From Cycas panzhihuaensis (lineage: Eukaryota; Cycadophyta), in the NCBI GenBank assembly GCA_023213395.1, contig CM041465.1, positions 178,443,741 through 178,507,740 of the forward strand: a DNA stretch of 64,000 nucleotides, written 5' to 3'. Shown here piece by piece: positions 32,681-43,284 of this stretch. The notes beneath the pieces are model-generated. The model was not told where the DNA came from. It saw only the letters and a list, made by a program, of their open reading frames with translations, and did not search any database. Made by a program: the position numbers and the translations under genes. How positions within the stretch are numbered: the stretch's first letter is position 1; each line of letters opens with the position of its first letter.

Positions 32681-32959
32681 AGATTATGGTTCAACATTGT
32701 TGTACAAGGCTCGATGTCTCTGACTTCTAGTTTTGTGTGTAAATGTCTCTTTTTCCTTTTTTGATAGTTTTGATGTACCATCTTCTTCAGTGGTTGAACC
32801 TTCGAATGTTTGTTCCTCTCCTTCTGATGGTGAGCCTTCATGTGAAATAGGTGATGCTTATGATGCTTCTAGGATTTCCTCTGAGGTTAGCCCAGATGTT
32901 TCTTCCATGGGAATTTCTTGAGGCATTACCTTTGGCATTTCTTCAATTATTTGATTTTG

Positions 32960-33669
32960 GGACTAGCTTTCTATGCATCTTCTTCATTGAACACAACATC
33001 TCTACTTACATAGATCTTGTTGGTTTTTGGATCTATGCATTTGTAAGCCTTTGAATTCTTGTTGTATCCTATCATGAGACACTCTATGCTCTTGGAGTCA
33101 AGTTTTGACCTCCTTTTGTTCGGTATGTGGACAAAGACCTGACACCCAAATATCTTCAAATTACTTACATTAGGTTTTCTACTTGTCCATGCTTCCTCTG
33201 GAGTGATCTGTTCTATTGCCCTTGTTGGACTTCTATTTATCAAGTAGCATGTTGTGCTCACTGCTTCTACCCAATAGGTTTTTCAAACCTGCTTCTCATA
33301 GACCATGCTACATGCCATTTCCATAATGGTTCTATTTTTCCTCTCTGCAACCCCATTGGATTGATGTGTATAGGGGGTTGTAAATTGTCTACATATCCCA
33401 TTTATTTTACAAAAGTTCGAGAATTCTTTTGAAATATACTCACCACCACCATCAGACTTGATGCATTTTATTTTGACTCCTGATTCCAATTCCACTTCTT
33501 TAAATTCTTTAAAAGTCTCAAAGACTTCTGATTTATTGTGGAAAAAATAAATCTACATTTTTCTAGTATGATCATCAATAAATATTAGGAAATACCCGCA
33601 GCCATTGGTTGGATGTGGAGTAAAAGGTCCACATAGGTCTATATAGACTAACTCTAACTTGTTTTGAGA
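32960..33669 (-). pseudogene. CopJ integrase, broken
   Basis: YIDLCGPFTPHPTNGCGYF (first Asp) near 33655-33595, then SDGGGEYISKEFSNFCKING (second Asp; DNGG is DGGG), TPYTHQSNGVAERKNRT (Glu), and the C-terminal part 33261-32971 with YLINRSPTRAIEQITPEEAW, LKIFGCQVFVHIPNKRRSKL and YVSRDVVFNEED. The triad residues are intact; stops separate the pieces. Confidence 0.88.
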
Positions 33670-34330
33670 TCACCACTTGCTTTCCTTGAAAGGAAGCCGA
33701 TGCTGCTTTTCGAACTGACAACCTTTACAGATAAAATTATCAAATGTGATGGAAGGCAATCCATTAACCATTACTCCTTTTTGCATTAACTTTAATTTAT
33801 CTAAAGAAAGATGCCCATACTTCAAATGCCACATTTTATCATTAACATCAAAATTCACAACAATACAAGCTTTCACATCCATATTGGAGATTACAGGGTC
33901 AGAGAGTAGCCTATATAGGTCACTACCTCTTTTTCCCTTTGCAATTACATTACCATTATTTTTCATGTTCAAGATATAACAGTTCCCTTCTTCATCAAAA
34001 ATGGTTCTTAACTTTTTCTTGCTAAGTTGTGACGCTAAGAGAAGATTCATTTTTAATCCCAGTACAAGCAATACATTTCCAATATTCTTTATATTGCTTT
34101 GTAGATTAACAACTATAGTTCCAATTCCTTTTATGTCCAAGGGGTACTTGTCTCCGAACTCAACTGATTTGTCAGTGGTGTAGGGTTTGAGCGACTCGAA
34201 CCAATCCTCTCTACTAGTCATATGTCGAGATGCTCTAGAGTCCACGTACCCTATATGTTTGTCTTGAAGACTTGCAGTGAGAGCAACAATGAGCATTGTT
34301 TCCTCCCCTTCTTCTTCTATCTGCTCCTTA
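33670..34330 (-). pseudogene. CopJ protease and pre-integrase domain
   Basis: A 208-codon open frame. Protease site YVDSRASRHMTSREDWFESL: the DSGA motif is DSRA, Gly to Arg, likely dead. Then VLLVLGLKMNLLLASQLSKK and the pre-integrase domain DLYRLLSDPV, MWHLKYGHLSLDKLKLMQKG, FICKGCQFEKQHRLPFKESK with its HxxxH and CxxC. Confidence 0.88.
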
Positions 34331-34399
34331 CTATAATTCCCTACCAGCCACTTTCCTCTCTGAGTATCAACTCTCCTTTGAGGGCATTGGTAAGGATAG

Positions 34400-35227
34400 T
34401 GTCCTGACTAACCACAGTGATAGCAAAGATCAAATGCTTTACAAAAACTTGAAATATGACTAGGCTTACCACAATTCTAACATATTCTTGCATCTCTTGG
34501 ATTTGTGCATCCTCGTCCCCTGCTGTCTTGCCACCGTCCACGGGGAGGATTCTTACCTTCTAGAGTTCTGGATTGACCTCGTCCCCTAGGTCCCAAGTTT
34601 AACTTGGTCGCAAAGGCATCCTCTATTTCTGATGAGTCTTCATAGCGTTTAAACCTTTGCTCCTGTCTTAACAATAAACCAATTAGAGCATCAAGAGTCA
34701 TCTTGTCTATCTGGTTATTGTTGGTTATGGTTTTGATAGTTACATCAAATGACTTTGACAATTTACTTGCTATCATCTCCACTACTTCTTGTTCATAGAT
34801 GGTGGCCCTAGCACTTAAGAGATCATTTCTTATTGAAATTGCCTTATGTATAAAATCAGATACTATATTTGATTCCTTTCATATATAACTTGAATAATTC
34901 CTCCTTGAGGGCAATTATTTTGGCCTTGTTCTTCTGGCTATATAAAATTTCAAAGCATTTCCAAATTGCAGAGGAAGAGGTTAATTGTTTCACATTAATG
35001 AGAAGTGGATTAGAAATTGAGAGTTTTAGGATTATTACTCCAGCATTGTCTCTTTCTTCCCAATTTGCTAAATTTGCACTTATGGCAGCAGCCTTTGCTT
35101 CAGTCCCATTAGCAATGCTCCAAGCGTTTTTTACTCTCAATAATGTTTCTATTTTTATTTTCCAGAGATGATAATTTGTGTTTGTTAATTTGTCCTGGTC
35201 AGACAAAGCTAGAATAAATGAAGCCAT
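34400..35227 (-). pseudogene. CopJ gag with two zinc knuckles, broken
   Basis: MASFILALSDQDKLTNTNYH starts at 35227, then LWKIKIETLLRVKNAWSIAN. Further on LSKSFDVTIKTITNNNQIDK and LLRQEQRFKRYEDSSEIEDA, then an Arg-Gly-rich stretch. Two CCHC knuckles in a row: NCGKPSHISSFC (first Cys lost to a stop) and CYHCG-SGHYPYQC (a stop replaces one residue), at about 34480-34385. Tandem knuckles are shared with CopQ. Confidence 0.87.
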
Positions 35228-35900
35228 TTTCAGAAGAAAAAATTGAATCTGAGGTGATCTGACTATACAAATGTACGGATTTTCGTACAGAACCCTAACT
35301 ATACGGACATGTACAAAATGTACCTCAAAAGAAAGATTTTTTTTTTAGAGGATTACAAATCTGTGGTTATTTTCCTAAAATAGTCTTCAGATTGAGAGAA
35401 AAATAGCTCGAAACCCAGAAATGAGCGACCATGGCTTTGGAGAAAAATGCTTCAAAATCACTAGATCTTTCACCAAATTCTGAAAATACAGACTTAATCT
35501 CTTCGAATCACTGGGATGTAGAGTTTATGAGTAAATTTACCCAAAAATCTGAGCTATTTTTGAAGAAATTTGATGAAGTGATGCCAAACCTGTGCGGACT
35601 AGTAAATAGGGTAAACCTGCCTCAAAATGTGCTTTGATGACTTCAATCCAGTTGAGAGAAGTGATCCTCGAGTCATGATCTACTTGCTAGTCAATTTTCA
35701 CTTGATTATGAGAACTTTAAAAAATTTGCATCTGTATAGGTTCATACAGTTTCAAATTTGGGACTCTCTTTCTTCATCTGGAGATTTCAACTACTTTTTC
35801 CTTCACTGGGTGCTTTAACCCCTGAATCTTTCTTCAATGTCATTCATGATGACTAAACTTCCTCCTTTTTCTTCCTTCTTGAGAAGGTTAGACTGACCTG
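35228..35900 (-). other. CopJ leader
   Basis: Non-coding, between gag start and primer site. The primer site follows at 35901-35911 (element strand TGGTACCAAGG, a diverged tRNA-Met type). Confidence 0.65.
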
Positions 35901-35911
35901 CCTTGGTACCA

Positions 35912-36129
35912 TGTTGAATTCTTGAACAGAGATAATGTGAAAATGTTTGATGCATTATGGTGGAGGAAATGCCTCCTTAAATATACATGATAGAATGTAA
36001 CTATTACAAAGCAAATTGTAATTGAAGTGTTTGAGAATGACACATGTCAACCCTACGTTAGAAGTTACACAATGAGGGGTTTATAACATTACCCCTTAAA
36101 GAATTAGGATAAAACATTATATTCTAAAA
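35912..36129 (-). repeat. CopJ 5' LTR (right copy)
   Basis: 218 bp, about 92% identical by eye to the left copy. On the element strand a TATATTTAAGG box lies near 35990. Confidence 0.92.
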
Positions 36130-36459
36130 ACTTCAGCTTTGGATGAGCAGTGACTACAAGCACAATGGGCAACAAATATAATACAAAAATGCAGAAAAAA
36201 ATGGCATGATAAAACACTACGCACAAAAGTATTTAAAGAAGGAGATCTGGTTTTAAAATATGATGGAAAACACTTCATAAAGCCCTATAAGCTAAAAATC
36301 AGATGGCTTGGACCATTCTTGGTGAAAAGAATATTTGATAACGGAACAATTAAACTAGCCTACATTAATGGAGACATGCAGACAACCATTGTTAATGAAT
36401 CAAAACTTAAACTGTATAATAATATTGATGAGGAAGAAAACTACCTGAATTTTGCTCAA
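36130..36459 (+). pseudogene. GypI integrase C-terminal end
   Basis: Resumes after CopJ: SALDEQ, then KCRKKWHDKTLRTKVFKEGD, LVLKYDGKHFIKPYKLKIRW, LGPFLVKRIFDNGTIKLAYI and VNESKLKLYN, ending in a stop at about 36460. The segment from WLGPFLVKRIFDNGTIKL is the GPY/F-type module of gypsy integrases. Confidence 0.88.
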
Positions 36460-36874
36460 TAGTGCCTATTTCAAAAAAGAATTATTTTTAAAATATTATA
36501 AAATAAAATAAATAAATAAATGATAATAATGATAAAATATTATGGTCGGATGACCTTTGTGGGTGGCTGACCCACGTGATCGGCCAACCAATGTGGGCCA
36601 TTGATCCATGTGGGTAGCCAACCCATGTGGGCGATAACCGCTGAACCGACCTAGTTCAGATTTACAAAGTCAAGCTGAACCTCATTTTTGTTGAACCGAT
36701 AGCGTCTGAGCTATTCTCACCATTGCCATCACCCATTGACACTCGACCATACGACTAACCATGCTAGCTATTACGGAAAAGAGAGAGAAATGGTCTAGCT
36801 CACATTCAGGGCGACCTACTCACTAGTAAGAAGGTAACTCAAAAGTCAATTTCATTTCAATTTGAGATTGGGAA
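36460..36874 (+). other. GypI spacer after integrase
   Basis: No coding. An A/T-rich stretch with AAATA repeats (about 36490-36535), then a run of related words with ATGTGGG and CCAACC (about 36550-36635). Confidence 0.6.
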
Positions 36875-38290
36875 ATGTCTGGTGGTGGGGGAGCAGGATT
36901 TGCAAAGTTTGCTCAGACCACCATCTTTTTTTTAGGGTCTACGCAAAGACGGTTGGATGAAGATGTAGACACACCATTTGAAATCAATGGTCGTCGAACT
37001 AAATGGCAAGTGCTAGACTCATTAGTCCTTCATAAATGGTTAAAAGGAGAAGATTGAAATCTCCCACTAAGAACAAATCTAACCAATGTGGGAGTGGTTC
37101 AGGTAGCTTCATTTCTAGTCTTCTCTAAAAATTCTCTATGGCTACAAGATGTGTTGGACAAGTGCAATCCCATCAGCTACACATTAACTATCAACAAAAA
37201 AATCATAGGCATGGAACCCGAGGATGTGGTAAGGTTAACAAGGTTTCTGGCTCAAGGACAGGAAGTGAGAAAATTGAGAATTTTAATGATTACTATGAAG
37301 GATGAAATTATTTAGACCATATGCAAAAAGGAATTCTACACTAAACATGGTGGACGAGGTATTCCAGTTACCCAATTGAAATTACAAATATGATGGTCAT
37401 AGCAGTTCTCATGTGCACATGGCTACTGCGAGAGCAACGTCGTAATGCCTTACCTTGGTGGACAACATCATACTTACAAGGGCTTATAAAGGGAGTCATT
37501 TACAACTGGTCAACCTTCATATCAGAAAAGCTCAAGACATCACTTCAGTAACTGGTCACAGGAGGGCAATCTAGTTTTATCCTAACCCTTTACTTGTTGG
37601 GGTTTTGTTATGAGAAATTCTATTTACTAGGTTCAACTTGGAGCCCAATAGTATTGTTCCCCTCAGCATTCCATAGAAGTTCCTTACAAACTCTTAAGAA
37701 GATTCAACCTAAAGTTCACAAGGAAGGAGAGAGAGAAAAACTGAAAATAAGAAAAGTTGTGATAGTGAGAGAAATAGATGGCTCTTCTGAAGATCCAGAT
37801 GACTTAGACGAAGACTACATTATTGATTAGTCAGACCTTAGTTTGAGCAAATACGATAATGAGCTAGAACTAGAAAATGATATCACACTAGCTTCTACAG
37901 ATCATGTGTCACAAAGCCCTAGCATAGACCTAAATATACCTGCCTCTCCTACCATGGATAGTGAGGTGGCAAGATGTGAGCTATTTGGGATGATAACTAG
38001 CAAAGGGGTAGATGATCCCCTAGTTATAGAAATTCAACCACCACCAAAACAAGTGGAGCAGGTTACCACTACGTCCACATCATCTATTGACCCTTAATTC
38101 ATTAAGGTCAGACAAGTCTGCATGATGAATGTATTGGATCAGTATTGCACACTAGAAGAAGCACAAGGCTCAGCATTCCTAAAATTGGTTGAATATTTTC
38201 ATCGCAAAGAAGACAGCTACAACCAATTACAGAAATACCTAAAGGAGGAAAGGGAATTACTTCACAAAAATGAAGAAGAATGCACTTAAA
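36875..38290 (+). pseudogene. GypI accessory ORF after pol, decayed
   Basis: In-frame segments joined over frameshifts: MSGGGGAGFAKFAQ start at 36875, FEINGRRTKWQVLDSLVLHK, NPISYTLTINKKIIGMEPED, VVRLTRFLAQGQEVRK (37088-37315), REQRRNALPWWTTSYLQGLI, then an acidic Ser/Asp-rich part (37594-38097: DGSSEDPDDLDEDYIID, SIDLNIPASPTMDSEV). A glutamate/lysine-rich region follows (YNQLQKYLKEERELL). The position after integrase and before the polypurine tract fits the extra ORF of OTA gypsy elements. I do not recognise a domain; MEPEDVVRLTRFL recalls plant mobile-domain-like sequence but weakly. Confidence 0.5.
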
Positions 38291-38651
38291 TCAGGAAAAC
38301 AAATTAGGAAATGCATGCTCAGGAGGTACTCCATGTACAAAGGATTAGTGGGTTAGAGGAGGATCTACATCAAATCCAAAAATAGGTCAAAGATCTATCC
38401 ACAGAGCTACAAGAGGAGAAAAGGCATCAAGAGCAAATGTTGCAATGCGCCGAAGTGCTCAGTCAAGAAAACCACACATGGCAGTAGAAGGCAAGATTAG
38501 ATCCATTACACTCAAAAGTAACAATAAATCAAGGAGAAGGATCTTCACCCCCAGTTCCAGATTCGGACTCACTAGTGCCAACTGTACAACCATAAAAGCT
38601 CTTTTCTTCTCTTCTGAGCAAGAGGCTCAGATCAAAAGAAAGGGGGATAGA
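38291..38651 (+). other. GypI 3' untranslated part and polypurine tract
   Basis: Decayed continuation of the ORF region, then AAAGAAAGGGGGATAGA (about 38635-38651), a polypurine tract directly before TGTTGGGACAC. Confidence 0.7.
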
Positions 38652-39070
38652 TGTTGGGACACATTTTGTTAAAAGTGTCATATGTAAGTAACAAATGTAC
38701 TAAGTAATGAATATTGTGTTAACAAAGGATTAGTTGAGTCGAGTCATTGGAAAAGTCATTACAAAGAGTTGTTCCAAAAAGATATATATGTAATAAGGAT
38801 GGACACAAAGTGGGGGGAGGGGTTGGGAAATTGTTTCATGTTGCGCATCCGGACACTCATGAATGGTACAAAACTAGTGTGGAATGATCATCTATTACTT
38901 ACTTGTACATGATCTTGGTGTTGTACCTAGTTTTGATGTAATAATATTGACAATTGAGGACATTGGCTTGCATATACTCTATATCTACTCTTGGTGTTGA
39001 ATGTTGTACATATGAATATTCTACATTGGGTTTTACTATGTTGTGAAATATTGTTATCTTTCTCTTCTAG
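38652..39070 (+). repeat. GypI 3' LTR
   Basis: Starts TGTTGGGACACATTTTGTT after the polypurine tract. The end is placed near 39070, just before copia coding of CopK begins, and is uncertain. No partner LTR is in the window. Confidence 0.65.
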
Positions 39071-40520
39071 AAGAACCCATAGATATTAAATCAATAATGA
39101 TGTACTATATTTACCAGATTTGAAGAAAAACATAATCTCAATAGTGAGATAAAAAGGAATAATGTGAGTGTTCACTTTTAACACGACAAATGCACTATCA
39201 AAGATTGTAAATGAAAAGTTGTAGTTCTAGTGTCAAGGAGAGGATGAAGGGTAAATCTATAAATTAGAGAACCTTTACAACATGTGTAACTCAAAAAATT
39301 TAGTTATGGCTTGAAAGGATGGGACATTTGCATTACACTTGCCTTCAGTTGATGTTCAAATAGAACATGGTGCATGGCCTTCCTAAACTCATAGTTAGAA
39401 ATTGTTTATGTGAACCATGCATAATGGGTAAACAACACCAAGAAAAGTTTGAAAAGGGAAAAGCATCGAGAGCTAAGGAGAAGCTAGGCTTACTTGACTC
39501 AAACATTTGTTGACCTATGCCAACCATGCCACTTGGAGGTGTACAATATTTTCTTACCTTCATCGATGATATCTAAAGAAAAGTTTGGGTTTATCCCATA
39601 AAGGGGAAGCTCCAAACCTTTGAGATATTCAAGGAATTCAAGGAGTAAGTTAAAAATACATGTGGTTAGAGTTTGAAAATTTTAAGATTAGACAATGGGG
39701 TATAATGTGCCTCCAAAGTATTTGAGTAGTATTGTAAGGATCATGGTGTTCAATGGTAGTTTAAAATTGTGCATACACCATAGCAGAATGGAGTTGCAGA
39801 GAGAATGAACAAGACTTTGGCAGAAAAAGCCAAGTCCATGATGGAAGGCAAGAATTCGCCTCAATCCTTTTGGGCAAAGGTTGTGTGTACAATAGATTAT
39901 CTGACAAACGAGAGTTCCATAAAGGCATTCTGGAATATTACACCAGAGGAGGCTTGAATAAGCAAAAGGCCTATTGTGAGCCATCCAAGAATCTTTGGGT
40001 GCATTTCATACATGCAAGTTTTGAAGGAGAAGAGGCATAAGTTTAGCAAGAAGAGTTCCAAGTGCACGTTCGTTAGGTATAGTGAAGAAAGTAAGGCATG
40101 TCGAATATACAAGTTGAAGACTAGAAAGGTGTTCCCAACTTGTGATATCTTTGAAGAAGGTGACAAGGAAATAGACCTAGGTTCTTTGCAGACCAGATAG
40201 GACAAAGGAAAGCAAATTGAAAAATAGCTGCAATCCAATTCTTCGAGGGAGATTATCATGCTAGACCCAAAACTAGTCAATACTTTAATTGTTGTTGATG
40301 AAGTTGATATGAGGAATATGAAGATGCTCGGTCTAAAGAATCATAGTCCAAAATCATTCCCCTAGCGATGAAGTTGCCCAAATGGTACTTGGAAACAATC
40401 GTCGATGCTTATCTACCTAAGACTAAAGGTAAAAGGAAATCCAAGATGAGACTAGAATTGGTCAATTTTGCTCTAATGGCATAAGTGCTAAATGTAGATG
40501 AGCCTTCTGCTTTTGAGGAG
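39071..40520 (+). pseudogene. CopK, copia pol remnant
   Basis: Starts in protease/pre-integrase (DVLYLPDLKKNIISIV near 39100-39150, CTIKDC near 39192), then integrase pieces: HTPQQNGVAERMN-type text near 39775-39810 (one stop in the motif), LAEKAKSMMEG, SKCTFVRYSEESKACRIYKL (to 40105), and the RT linker KLPKWYLETIVDAYLPKTKG with NVDEPSAFEE at the end. It is interrupted at 40521 by GypL. It is heavily shifted and full of stops. Confidence 0.8.
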
Positions 40521-40872
40521 TGATGAGTAAGAAAATTACTCATTCCATGTGTTATAACATTGTGTAATACATTATATAACATATTGTACTAACTTGACTT
40601 AGGTTTAGTTAGTTAGTTAGTTGAGCATGTTAAAAGCTAAGTAGGTTAGTTAGACGGTAAGATAGTTTTGATTGTTACATGGTTACACAATCCTCATCAT
40701 AAATTGAGAGGCATTGCCATTGTACATGTGCATGTGTGTATGTGTGAGTTAGTGGTTGTAATTATTACCTCAGAGATAATAATAGAAGAGATTTTTATCT
40801 TCATCACCTCTTTGATAATCCCTTACAATTGGTTAATGCTCTTGAGTTTTTCTTCAAGCAAATCACACATCA
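40521..40872 (+). repeat. GypL 5' LTR
   Basis: TGATGAGTAAG...CACATCA, 352 bp, followed by a primer site. No second copy is seen. Confidence 0.75.
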
Positions 40873-40873
40873 A

Positions 40874-40889
40874 TTTGTATCAGAGTTGG
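40874..40889 (+). promoter_or_regulatory. GypL primer-binding site
   Basis: TTTGTATCAGAGTTGG, a diverged tRNA-Met-type site next to the LTR end. Confidence 0.7.
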
Positions 40890-41180
40890 TAATCAAGCTA
40901 GTTAGCTGTGGAATTTCTTCCCAAATCCAGTTAATGGAGAAATTCTAGAAGAAAATCGTGAAAGGCGAAATTGGAGGAAAAGTTGAGGTGCCCTAACCTT
41001 AGCATTCCAATAGTATATCTGCCAACAAATTGCTATCAAATAAATTTTCAAGAAGGAAAAAAAACAAGAGTCCAAAACACGCAATGCCTTAGATTCCCAT
41101 AGAGCCCTATTGAGATTCACACTTGAAACCATATTGCAAAAGAAGACAAGTAGAAGCCCTTATCAAGAGAAAACAAAAAA

Positions 41181-41241
<61 letters not shown>

Positions 41242-42352
41242 GGAGAGAGAGAGGGAGAGAATCACAGCCCTAACATTGTTGAAGAATTTGTGAAGCTCAC
41301 ACATTGTGGGAATGCTAAGAAGACCTAGAGAAAAAAAGGTAAAGAATGATGCCCTAGCAAGCTGTTGGAGATCTCCATAAGTAGGACATGCTCAAACACT
41401 AGATACCACAAGAAGTCATGAAATCCCATGCAAATTGAAGATGAAGTAGGCAGCCCTGAAGATGCCCTAAGTTAATGGTGCCTCACCATGAAGCAGAGCT
41501 ATGGAACAAATGATGTTGCTCTGTGCATGTGAAAAAGCACCACTTCTAGATGGGTGAGATTTGGAGAAGAATGAAGTGCTCAGATTGCAAATTCGATTTT
41601 TCAACACCTGGGGGTTACATGAAAGCTCGACTTTGAAGGAGATCACGCCAAAGCTTAATGTTTGACATCTAAAATATGTAGAAGCTGCCATGAGGTTGTC
41701 ATCGAAGCCCACAAAAGGAAGGACAGGATGAAGCCTACTGGAGGACATGCCAAATTTATTCAAACAATTGTCAAGACACCGAGGCTTACCACAAAGGTTG
41801 AGATGCCGAAACTAAAAATTGAATCACAAAGGAGAAAATGCAAAGACTTGTTGTCATTGATGAATTAAAAAAAGAATTCCAAGGTTGGATGAAAAAATTC
41901 AACTTTAGGATATTCTGATTTCAAAAAAAGGGCATGTTTTGCCTTTTCAAAGAAAAAAATTATGAAATTCATAAAAATGCCATATTTTGCCATTTGAGAG
42001 GGCTAAAACGAAAAAAAATTGCCATTTCTAAAATATGAATTGGGTACATCACAAAAATAGTCAATTTTATAATTTGAAAAAGAAAAAAGTGGGAAATATT
42101 CATTATTTTTACTAAATTGTAAGAGCTAACCTAGGGAAAATCTGCTTTAAAATATTAAAAAGTCACCTATTAACTATGAAGCCACATATATTTTCAGTTT
42201 TAATTGGGAAATGAGAACCCGTAGTGGGAAACTTTAATACCCGTGAGAAATCGTCAATTATTAAAAAAACTAATAATTGTAAGGGCATTTAAGCCAAAAC
42301 TTGTGAAAATCTCGTTTTTGAAGTCAATTTTTAAGTTTTCTTCTAGCATGCA
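40890..42352 (+). other. GypL leader with microsatellite
   Basis: Non-coding leader. It holds a (GT)n run next to a (GA)n run at about 41182-41260. ORFs through this repeat are artefacts of it. Confidence 0.65.
41182..41260 (+). repeat. (GT)n-(GA)n compound microsatellite
   Basis: About 20 GT units followed by about 18 GA units with a few changed bases. Confidence 0.95.
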
Positions 42353-43284
42353 ATGCCTCATAGGGGTAAACAAGTATCCTTCAAAGAGGAGATGGTAGAG
42401 GACACCAAAATGGAACCTACCCAAAGAAGGTCAAAGGATCCTTCCTTAGCCTTTGTGCAAGTGATTATGAAGTTCTACACCAATGTCAAGTTGATGCCCA
42501 AGCATAAATGATGTAGAATATGATGACGATATTTCAACAAATTATGGTCCAATAGACTGAGCAAAATCAAATCCCCACAATAGTCCTTGGGCAACAATCA
42601 TAAATCAAATTGGATACATGAATCACTATTCCCAAGTGTCACTACACCATAAATGTTGAAGCTTTGAATAGTTGGATCTGAAGTTTGGATATGTACTTTA
42701 AATGCCAAAGCTTGACCAATGAACAAAAGATTGGCGTAGCAAAGATACATATGTCATAACAAGCCCTAGTTTGGTGGCATGCATATGTAAACACCCATGG
42801 TGTAGCTACATCATGGGACAATTTTAAAACAATCCTCCAAAATTGATTTTACCCCATTGGATACAAGGATGAAAGAGAAAAGAATGGTTGCAATTATAAC
42901 AACAAATTGGACAATCTATTTAGTAATACATTGATACTTTCAATAAAATGGTTGTAAGGGTAGAGTCCAAGGATTTTGAGCATACACTTGAGCTTAAATT
43001 CTTAAGTGGACTTTTCTTGTTCCTACAATAGGAGTTGGACTTGATAAAGATCTCCTCACAAGATGAGGCTTTCCAATATGCATTGAACATGGAAAGCAAG
43101 TTCCATAGGAAATCTTCTATTAGACCTCAACAACAGCAATAACTGCAATAATTGTAAAAACAACCTTTCAATTAGAGAAAGGAAATAGATGCAATAGATC
43201 CTTCTCAACAAATTCTAGTAGTAGACACTACTAGACACTACTCCAACAATAGAGGGGAAAGCTAAATATTGCACATTGCACAAG
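42353..43284 (+). pseudogene. GypL gag, broken
   Basis: N-terminus MPHRGKQVSFKEEMVEDTKM; then the Retrotrans_gag-like core NAEALNSWI, LDMYFKCQSLTNEQKIGVAK, ALVWWHAYVNTHGVATSWDN (about 42655-42820), and FYPIGYKDE, followed by GKAKYCTLHKC at the end. Frameshifts separate the pieces. The zinc knuckle is cut at 43284 by InsM and continues at 45931. Confidence 0.8.

Larger units (their letters stand above)
30981..36129 (-). mobile_element. CopJ, minus-strand copia element in GypI
   Basis: 5.15 kb with 218-bp LTRs at both ends (30981-31198 and 35912-36129). Target duplication ATTTC (30976-30980) / ACTTC (36130-36134, one change). Removing it joins LEARLEEIS to ALDEQ of GypI. Reading from the right: LTR, primer site, leader, gag, protease, integrase, RT, RNase H, polypurine tract, LTR. 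The LTRs differ at about 18 of 218 positions by eye (8%). CopN and CopQ are members of the same family (short LTRs starting TGTTAGA, similar gag). Confidence 0.92.
30427..39070 (+). mobile_element. GypI, gypsy element with extra 3' ORF, 5' truncated
   Basis: Visible parts are the integrase (30427-30980 and 36135-36459), a spacer, a decayed additional ORF (36875-38290), a polypurine tract and a 3' LTR from 38652. Everything upstream of the integrase core is missing. It is split by CopJ (TSD ATTTC, right copy mutated to ACTTC). The integrase style (VATDYLTKWVEAKAL) and the extra downstream ORF fit the Tat/Athila (OTA) branch rather than chromoviruses. No chromodomain is seen. Confidence 0.8.

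Noticed and set aside
30427-36459. Pararetrovirus or retrovirus integration
   Set aside because: Integrase type, tRNA-Met primer sites and absence of movement or coat motifs fit gypsy and copia retrotransposons.
41107-41328. ORFs of alternating Cys-Val and Ser-Leu/His-Thr residues
   Set aside because: Arise from the (GT)n-(GA)n microsatellite.
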